Source: a bacterium (GTDB lineage: Bacteria > Planctomycetota > B15-G4 > JADJEK01). Taken from it: DNA of 9,532 bases. The notes below the pieces were generated by a model, which was not told where the DNA came from, did no database searches, and saw nothing but the letters and a program-made list of their open reading frames with translations. The stretch spans positions 1 through 9,532 of the forward strand of contig JAUIEL010000230.1 in the NCBI GenBank assembly GCA_030428825.1, in the 5' to 3' direction. Below are positions 5,271 through 9,532 of the stretch, one piece after another; within the stretch, counting starts at the first letter, position 1, and every line of letters starts with the position of its first letter. A program made the position numbers and the translations under genes.

Positions 5271-7084
5271 GCGTCGCTCCCGTGCGTCGCCCTCGGGTCG
5301 GGCGTTCCGTCCGTCGCCGACCGCAGCGTCACCACGGCACGGACGCCGCCCGCGGCGCCCGCCGCGAGGATCACGTCGCCGCCGGCCGCCCGCGCCGCCC
5401 GCCGCGCGAGGAACAACCCCATCCCCGCGCCTCCGCGCTTCACGCCCCGCCCCCGCGTCCATCGCTCGAAGAGACGCTCCGGCTCGGCCCGGTCCTCCGG
5501 CGCCAACCCGCCCCCCTCGTCCTCGACCAGGCAGACGACCGCTCCGCCCTCCCGCTCGATCCCGACGTGCACCCGCGGCGGCGTCCCCCCGTGCCGGACC
5601 GCGTTCTCGAGCACGACGTCGAGCACCAGCCGGAGCTCGTCCTCGTCGATCCGGACCGCCGCCTCGGCCGGCAGCGGGTCGACGTCGAGGCGCCCGCCCC
5701 GGTCCTCCGCCGCCGCCCGGTACGGCCGGACGACCCGGCGGACGACCTCGACCGCGTCGCACCTCCCCTCCGTCGCCGACGCGCCCGCGTCCTCTTCCCG
5801 CGCGGCGCGCACCACGCGGTCGACGATCGCCCCGAGCCGCTCCGACTCGTCGGCGATCGTGCGGAGGTACTCGGGACGTCGCGCCGAGGGGACCCGCCCC
5901 GCCGCGAGCGACTCGCCGTACAGCCGCAGCACGGTCAGCGGCGTGCGGAGTTCGTGCGCCACCTGGGCGATCAGGTCCTCCCGCGCCGCGACCAGCTCGC
6001 GCGATCGGCGCTGCCGCCGCGCGACCGCCGCGACGAGCGCCAGCGCGAGGACGCCCCACAGCGCGACGCCGAGGGCGAGGAGGAGCCGCGGACTCCCGGT
6101 CCCGAGCGGGCGCGCGGCCGGAAGGTCGAGCACCAGCGCGCGCGGGCCGAGGTCGACGTGAAGGCGGTCGGCCGCGAGCACGCCGGCGACGACCCGCGAC
6201 CGCGCCCCGGCCGGTGCGTCGATCCCCGCCCACCGGACCGACGCCCCGGCCGGTCGCGCCGCGCCGACCGTCTCGACGAACGCCGGCAGCGGCCACGCCG
6301 CGCCGTCCTCGACGCCGTAGAAGCCGTGCGACGTGGCGACGATGGCGAGCCCGTCGCCGTCGATCGCGGCCACGTGCTCGCGCAGGACCGTCGATCGTTC
6401 GGGCCACCGCGCCCGCGCGTCGATCCGCGCCACGACCTCGGCCGCCCGCCCGGTCTCCAGGAACGCGGCGGCCGATCGGCGGAGCAGCGCCAGCTCCTCG
6501 AGGTCGACGGCCCGGGACTCCACCTCGTCGAGCCACTCCGCGATCGCGTCCCGCCGCGCGTCCGGAGCGTCGGCCGCGAGCGCGATCCAGCGCCTCACCG
6601 CCGGCCGCTCGACGTGCTCCGCCAGTGGCGCCGCCGACGCGCGCATCCGCTCGGCCCGCCGCGGGTCCCCCTCCTCCGCGAGCCACGCGGCGGCCGCCTC
6701 CCGCGCCGCCGCCTCCGCCTCCGGCCCCGCCGCCCCCGCCAGCAGGGGGTCGAGCGACTCGAGCGCGTCGAGCCGCGCGCCGGCCGCCGCCCGGGCGTGC
6801 GCCGCGAGGAGCGCCGGGTGCGCGAGGAACCCGCCGTCCGGACGGTCGCGCACCCCGGTGACGCTCGGGTCGTCGAGCGGCCGGGCGCGCGCCCCGCCGG
6901 CGAGCGCCCCCCGGGCCGCGTCGCGCATGGCCACCAACAGCTCCCCCTCCGCCCGCCGGCCCGACAGGTCGAGCTCGGCCGCCTCGAGCGCCTCCAGGCT
7001 GCGCACCCCGAGCAGCCAGAAGACCGGCACCGGCCCGACCGCCAGCGCGAGCAACCCGATCCGGAGCCATGTCTCTCGCCGCAC
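5267..7084 (-). CDS. Transmembrane sensor histidine kinase with large extracytoplasmic domain
   Basis: The 605-residue product has a first membrane helix at about residues 8-26 and a second at 333-355. They flank an extracytoplasmic region of about 300 residues that I do not recognise; its first half is Ala-rich and helical, perhaps TPR-like. No HAMP linker is evident: the second helix runs through RRQRRSRELVAAREDLIAQ straight into the phospho-acceptor motif VAHELRTPLT (His377). The ATPase domain has the N box LENAVRHG (Asn494), G1 EDEGGG (Asp522), the F-box-like LFERW and G2 GGAGMGL (551-557), so it should be active. The start is taken as GTG at 7084 because it is just ahead of the first membrane helix. 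No Shine-Dalgarno is visible before it, so it may be leaderless or the start may be imprecise. It overlaps the response regulator by 4 bp and is divergent from the sigma factor gene. Confidence 0.93.
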   Translation of the reverse strand: MRRETWLRIGLLALAVGPVPVFWLLGVRSLEALEAAELDLSGRRAEGELLVAMRDAARGALAGGARARPLDDPSVTGVRDRPDGGFLAHPALLAAHARAAAGARLDALESLDPLLAGAAGPEAEAAAREAAAAWLAEEGDPRRAERMRASAAPLAEHVERPAVRRWIALAADAPDARRDAIAEWLDEVESRAVDLEELALLRRSAAAFLETGRAAEVVARIDARARWPERSTVLREHVAAIDGDGLAIVATSHGFYGVEDGAAWPLPAFVETVGAARPAGASVRWAGIDAPAGARSRVVAGVLAADRLHVDLGPRALVLDLPAARPLGTGSPRLLLALGVALWGVLALALVAAVARRQRRSRELVAAREDLIAQVAHELRTPLTVLRLYGESLAAGRVPSARRPEYLRTIADESERLGAIVDRVVRAAREEDAGASATEGRCDAVEVVRRVVRPYRAAAEDRGGRLDVDPLPAEAAVRIDEDELRLVLDVVLENAVRHGGTPPRVHVGIEREGGAVVCLVEDEGGGLAPEDRAEPERLFERWTRGRGVKRGGAGMGLFLARRAARAAGGDVILAAGAAGGVRAVVTLRSATDGTPDPRATHGSDA

Positions 7085-7111
7085 GCGATCAGTCTGGCAG
7101 ATCGCGCGCTG

Positions 7112-7132
7112 CGGTTGTCATCCGGTTGTCAC
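7112..7132. promoter_or_regulatory. Pho-box-like direct repeat upstream of the sensor kinase
   Basis: CGGTTGTCA occurs twice, at 7112-7120 and 7123-7131, with an exact 11-bp period. Read as half sites it is TTGTCAT (7115-7121), four bases, TTGTCAC (7126-7132). This matches the layout and most bases of the enterobacterial Pho box (CTGTCAT, four bases, CTGTCAC), the tandem site of PhoB. Such one-turn direct repeats are typical targets of OmpR/PhoB-class regulators. It ends 27 bases before the kinase GTG, which suggests autoregulation. The repeat reads toward the sigma factor gene, so the direction of control is uncertain. Confidence 0.6.
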
Positions 7133-7266
7133 GGCCGCCGGTCCTGGCGGCGCGCGCGACGGGCGGAATCTCCGAGGAGCGGGTCGGCGGAGCCGAATTC
7201 TGGCGGTCGGGTCGCCCAGAGGTCGTTCTCACGCTCGTGGAACCGCCCGCTGGGGAGTGCCGACGA

Positions 7267-7295
7267 TTGACAGGTCTGGAGCCGAGCCCTCAACT
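7267..7295 (+). promoter_or_regulatory. Candidate sigma-70 promoter for the sigma factor/kinase pair
   Basis: A perfect TTGACA -35 hexamer (7267-7272) is followed after 17 bp by TCAACT (7290-7295), which matches the -10 consensus at only three of six bases. Transcription would begin near 7302 and give a leader of about 106 bases. The -35 and spacing are good, the -10 is weak. Confidence 0.35.
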
Positions 7296-7395
7296 CACGC
7301 CAGCTCCGCTCCGCTCGTTCGGAGCGGCCACGCGAAGACGCCGGCTTCCGGGATCCCCCCCCGCCCCTCCGCCGCCTCACTCGCCGACTCCGCAC

Positions 7396-7402
7396 GAGGT
7401 GA
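7396..7402 (+). promoter_or_regulatory. Ribosome binding site fixing a TTG start
   Basis: GAGGTGA is complementary to seven bases of the 16S anti-Shine-Dalgarno sequence and lies five bases before the TTG at 7408. The nearby GTG (7399-7401) overlaps the site itself and is a poorer start. Confidence 0.7.
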
Positions 7403-7407
7403 GTCCA

Positions 7408-7965
7408 TTGCACGACGGCGACACCGTGACCCGGCTGCTCCGGGAATGGCGGGAGGGCGACTCCGCGGCCGCGGACGCGTTGTTCTCGCTGATGTACGAG
7501 CACCTCCACGCCGTCGCCGGCCGCCAGATGCAACGCCAACGCGACGACCACACCCTCCAGGCGACGGCGCTCGTCCACGAGGCCTGGATCAAGCTCGCCG
7601 GCGGCCACCACGAGAACTGGACGGACCGCGCCCATTTCTTCGCCGTCGCCGCTCGCGCGATGCGCTCCGTCCTCGTGGATCACGCAAGACACCGGTCCCG
7701 CGAGAAACGAACCCCACCCGGCGAACGCCTCTCCATCGATGTGCTGGTCGAGGAGTTCGAGGGGCGCGCCGTCGACCTCGTCGCGCTCCACGAGGCGATG
7801 GAGCGTCTCGAGGCACGGGATCCTCATCTCGTGCGCCTCGTCGACCTCCGGTTCTTCTCCGGCCTCTCGATGCAGGAGACATCGACGATCCTGGGCGTGG
7901 CGCTCCGAACGCTCGAACGCGACTGGAAGACCGCTCGCACGCTCCTGAGGGGAGCCCTCGAGTGA
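7408..7965 (+). CDS. ECF-type RNA polymerase sigma factor (kinase-linked group)
   Basis: The 185-residue product is an extracytoplasmic-function sigma factor that should redirect RNA polymerase to a specific promoter set. Region 2 covers about residues 6-95: VTRLLREWREGD, then LHAVAGRQMQRQRDDHTLQATALVHEAWIKLAG and AHFFAVAARAMRSVLVDHARHRSREKR. This wording is typical of the Sigma70_ECF family common in Planctomycetota and Acidobacteriota. Region 4 covers about 124-183, with RFFSGLSMQETSTILGVALRTLERDWKTARTLL as the helix-turn-helix that reads the -35 element. The TTG start at 7408 is chosen for its strong GAGGTGA site and because it yields the family's usual length and N-terminus. Its stop overlaps the start of a Ser/Thr kinase gene by 4 bp. 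No anti-sigma factor is visible, so activity is probably controlled by the kinase, which is inference from the known genomic association of such pairs. Confidence 0.92.
   Translation: MHDGDTVTRLLREWREGDSAAADALFSLMYEHLHAVAGRQMQRQRDDHTLQATALVHEAWIKLAGGHHENWTDRAHFFAVAARAMRSVLVDHARHRSREKRTPPGERLSIDVLVEEFEGRAVDLVALHEAMERLEARDPHLVRLVDLRFFSGLSMQETSTILGVALRTLERDWKTARTLLRGALE
7947..7954 (+). promoter_or_regulatory. Ribosome binding site of the kinase gene inside the sigma gene
   Basis: GAGGGGAG lies seven bases before the GTG at 7962 and within the last codons of the sigma factor gene, supporting the 4-bp GTGA overlap as the true start of the kinase. Confidence 0.6.
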
Positions 7966-9532
7966 CGACTCCTCCCTGGCGACGCGTGCGCGAGATCGTC
8001 GCCGCGGCGGCGGAGCTCCCGCCGGAGGCGCGCCGGGAGTACGTCGAGCGGGAGTGCGCCGGAGACGCCGACCTGCTCCGCGAGGTCCTGGCCTGGCTGC
8101 CGACCGGGACCGTGGAGGAGTCGTTCCTCGAACCGCCCTCCCTCGACGACGTGCCCGCGGGGCCGCCACCGGACATCGATGGGTTCGAGATCCTCGAGGA
8201 GATCGGCCGCGGTGGCATGGGAGTCGTCTATCGCGCTCGCGACCTCCGCCTCGATCGGGAGGTCGCTCTCAAGGTCTTCGTCCAGCACGGCGGGCGGAGC
8301 CGCAGGGATCTGGAGCGCTTCCAACGCGAGGCTCGGGCGATCGCGCGGCTCCACCACGAGGCGATCGTCGAGGTCTACTCGGTCGGCTCCGACCGGGACG
8401 TCCACTTCCTCGCCATGGAGCTGGTCCGGGGCCACGACCTCGCCCGCGAACTCCGGCTGGCGGCCGCCGGATCCGACGCGGTCCTCCTCCCCCGCCCCGG
8501 CGACGGAGACCACCCGCGACGGGTCGCGGCGACCATCGCGGCGATCGCATCGGCGCTCCAGCACGCCCACGACGCCGGCCTGGTGCACCGCGACATCAAG
8601 CCGAGCAACATCCTCCTCGACGAGGACGCCCGCCCCCGACTCGTCGACTTCGGCCTCGCCCGGGACGAGTCGCTCGGGCGGGTCTCTCGGACCGGCGAAC
8701 TGCTCGGAACGCCGCACTACATGAGCCCGGAGCAGGTCGAGTCGACCCGGCACCCGGTCGATCACCGCACCGACGTCTACTCGCTCGGCGTCGTCCTGTT
8801 CGAGATGCTGACGGGAGAGCGGCCGTTCCAGGGGAGCTCGTCGCTCGAGGTCATGAGCCTCATCGTGCGCCGCGAGCCGAGATCCGTCCGGCGGCTGAAC
8901 CCGGAGGTGCCGGTCGACCTCGAGACGATCTGCGCTCGCGCCATGGAGAAGGACCCGACGGCCCGCTACGCGTCCGCCCGGGACCTGGCCGACGACCTCG
9001 AACGCTTCCTCCACCTGGTCGCGATCCACGCCCGCCCTCGCTCCGCCGGCGAGAGGCTCCGACGGTGGGTGCGGCGCCGTCGACGCGAGTGCGCGGTGGC
9101 GCTCGCCGTCACCGCCGCCATCGCCGGCCTCCTCTTCGCGTGGTTCTCGCTCGAGGAGCGGAGAGCCGCGCGGCGGATCGGCACGGAGCTCACGCGGACG
9201 CTCGCCGACTTCGAAGAACTCCCGTTCGGCGAGCCGCGCGCACGGCTCGAGCGCATCCGCGCCGCCCTCGGCGAGCGCCCGTCGCTCCGCCGGCGCCTCG
9301 CGACGCCGACGGAGGAGCTCGAGAGCCGCATCGACCGCCGCGCGCGCGATCGGGAGGCGGAAGCGGAGGCCCGGCTCCGGGAGGCGATGGCGGAGCCGGG
9401 GCGACGGAGGCCCGAGGATCCCCCGCCGCCGCCGCCCGCGGCCGACCTCCGCCGCGCCGTGGCCGCGCTGGCCGAGACCGCCCTGGAGCGCGGATCGTTC
9501 GACGTCGAGCAGCTCGACCTGCTCGATCGGCT
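7962..9532 (+). CDS. Transmembrane Ser/Thr protein kinase (Hanks type), 3' end outside the window
   Basis: The reading frame starts with GTG at 7962, overlaps the sigma factor stop (GTGA, 7962-7965), and stays open to the window end, giving 523 residues of an incomplete protein. Residues 1-70 are the helical ELPPEARREYVERECAGDADLLREV type of segment often found before such kinases. The kinase domain spans about 75-350: glycine loop IGRGGMGVVYRA (81-92), ATP-binding Lys104, Glu123, catalytic loop HRDIKPSN (Asp211), DFG (229-231), SPE (255-257) and Asp271 in HRTDVYSLG. All residues for activity are present. The activation segment has several Ser/Thr (RVSRTGELLGT). A basic RRWVRRRRR stop-transfer-like run precedes one membrane helix at about 377-397. 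The visible part beyond it is highly charged with a six-proline run (487-492). It probably acts with the coupled sigma factor. Confidence 0.93.
   Translation, partial: MTTPPWRRVREIVAAAAELPPEARREYVERECAGDADLLREVLAWLPTGTVEESFLEPPSLDDVPAGPPPDIDGFEILEEIGRGGMGVVYRARDLRLDREVALKVFVQHGGRSRRDLERFQREARAIARLHHEAIVEVYSVGSDRDVHFLAMELVRGHDLARELRLAAAGSDAVLLPRPGDGDHPRRVAATIAAIASALQHAHDAGLVHRDIKPSNILLDEDARPRLVDFGLARDESLGRVSRTGELLGTPHYMSPEQVESTRHPVDHRTDVYSLGVVLFEMLTGERPFQGSSSLEVMSLIVRREPRSVRRLNPEVPVDLETICARAMEKDPTARYASARDLADDLERFLHLVAIHARPRSAGERLRRWVRRRRRECAVALAVTAAIAGLLFAWFSLEERRAARRIGTELTRTLADFEELPFGEPRARLERIRAALGERPSLRRRLATPTEELESRIDRRARDREAEAEARLREAMAEPGRRRPEDPPPPPPAADLRRAVAALAETALERGSFDVEQLDLLDR

Larger units (their letters stand above)
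7085..7407. other. Divergent intergenic region between sensor kinase and sigma factor
   Basis: This 323-bp spacer holds no convincing gene. Apart from the direct repeat and the -35 candidate listed separately, it contains a 6-bp hairpin (GCCGCC 7134-7139 / GGCGGC 7146-7151). It also has a leader hairpin with two mutually exclusive pairings: CCGCTC 7311-7316 with GAGCGG 7322-7327, or CCGCTCC 7306-7312 with GGAGCGG 7321-7327. A C-rich run lies near 7355-7378. Confidence 0.6.

Noticed and set aside
5271..7070. A large minus-strand protein fused upstream of the response regulator
   Set aside because: It is the antiphase reading of the histidine kinase gene. The sequence is Arg/Gly/Ala low complexity, while the kinase frame shows all conserved boxes.
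7069..7407. An extended N-terminus of the sigma factor
   Set aside because: It would overlap the kinase start and the direct repeat. The TTG at 7408 has a strong ribosome binding site and gives the normal family length.
9420..9440. CCG trinucleotide run as a microsatellite
   Set aside because: It is only a few units long and encodes the proline run of the kinase; ordinary for this base composition.

Overview
This is a GC-rich (roughly 70% G+C by eye) bacterial chromosomal window. The gene content points to a high-GC member of the Planctomycetota. Three features suggest this: a secreted PQQ-type beta-propeller opening with a WPxFxGPxRDGI-like motif, an ECF sigma factor of the Ser/Thr-kinase-linked type directly coupled to its kinase, and the kinase's N-terminal ELPPEAR...AGD helical segment. 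Acidobacteriota or a related phylum cannot be excluded. There is no sign of phage, insertion sequence, CRISPR or RNA gene.

Layout. Bases 1-200 hold a degenerate GC-rich tandem repeat with no convincing gene. Two plus-strand genes for exported proteins follow: a lipoprotein glutathione peroxidase (265-849) and a PQQ-like beta-propeller protein (910-2394). Converging on them is a minus-strand gene for an exported transglutaminase-like Cys-His-Asp protein (2426-3622). It is transcribed divergently from a permuted NlpC/P60 (YiiX/LRAT-like) Cys-His-Glu protein (3873-4526). The 250-bp divergent spacer between these two genes carries a 20-bp perfect palindrome, a 55-base two-stem inverted repeat and a 10-bp palindrome.

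Next comes a minus-strand two-component system. A sensor kinase with a large extracytoplasmic domain (5267-7084) overlaps an OmpR/PhoB-class response regulator (4584-5270) by 4 bp. Divergent from it is a plus-strand ECF sigma factor (7408-7965), which overlaps by 4 bp a transmembrane Ser/Thr protein kinase (7962 onward) that is cut off by the window end. The 323-bp spacer between sensor kinase and sigma factor contains a 9-base direct repeat with an 11-bp period that closely resembles a Pho box, and a separate perfect TTGACA -35 hexamer.

How it works together. The right half is a signalling cluster. A membrane sensor and its winged-helix regulator probably autoregulate through the direct repeat, and they sit back to back with a sigma factor/kinase module whose partners are translationally coupled. 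The left half is a set of exported or lipid/peptide-acting proteins with no obvious shared pathway. I see no clear evidence of a wholly new system. The most useful leads are the Pho-box-like repeat, the structured spacer between the two cysteine-hydrolase-like genes, and the uncharacterised transglutaminase-like protein. Five of the eight genes are best started at GTG or TTG.
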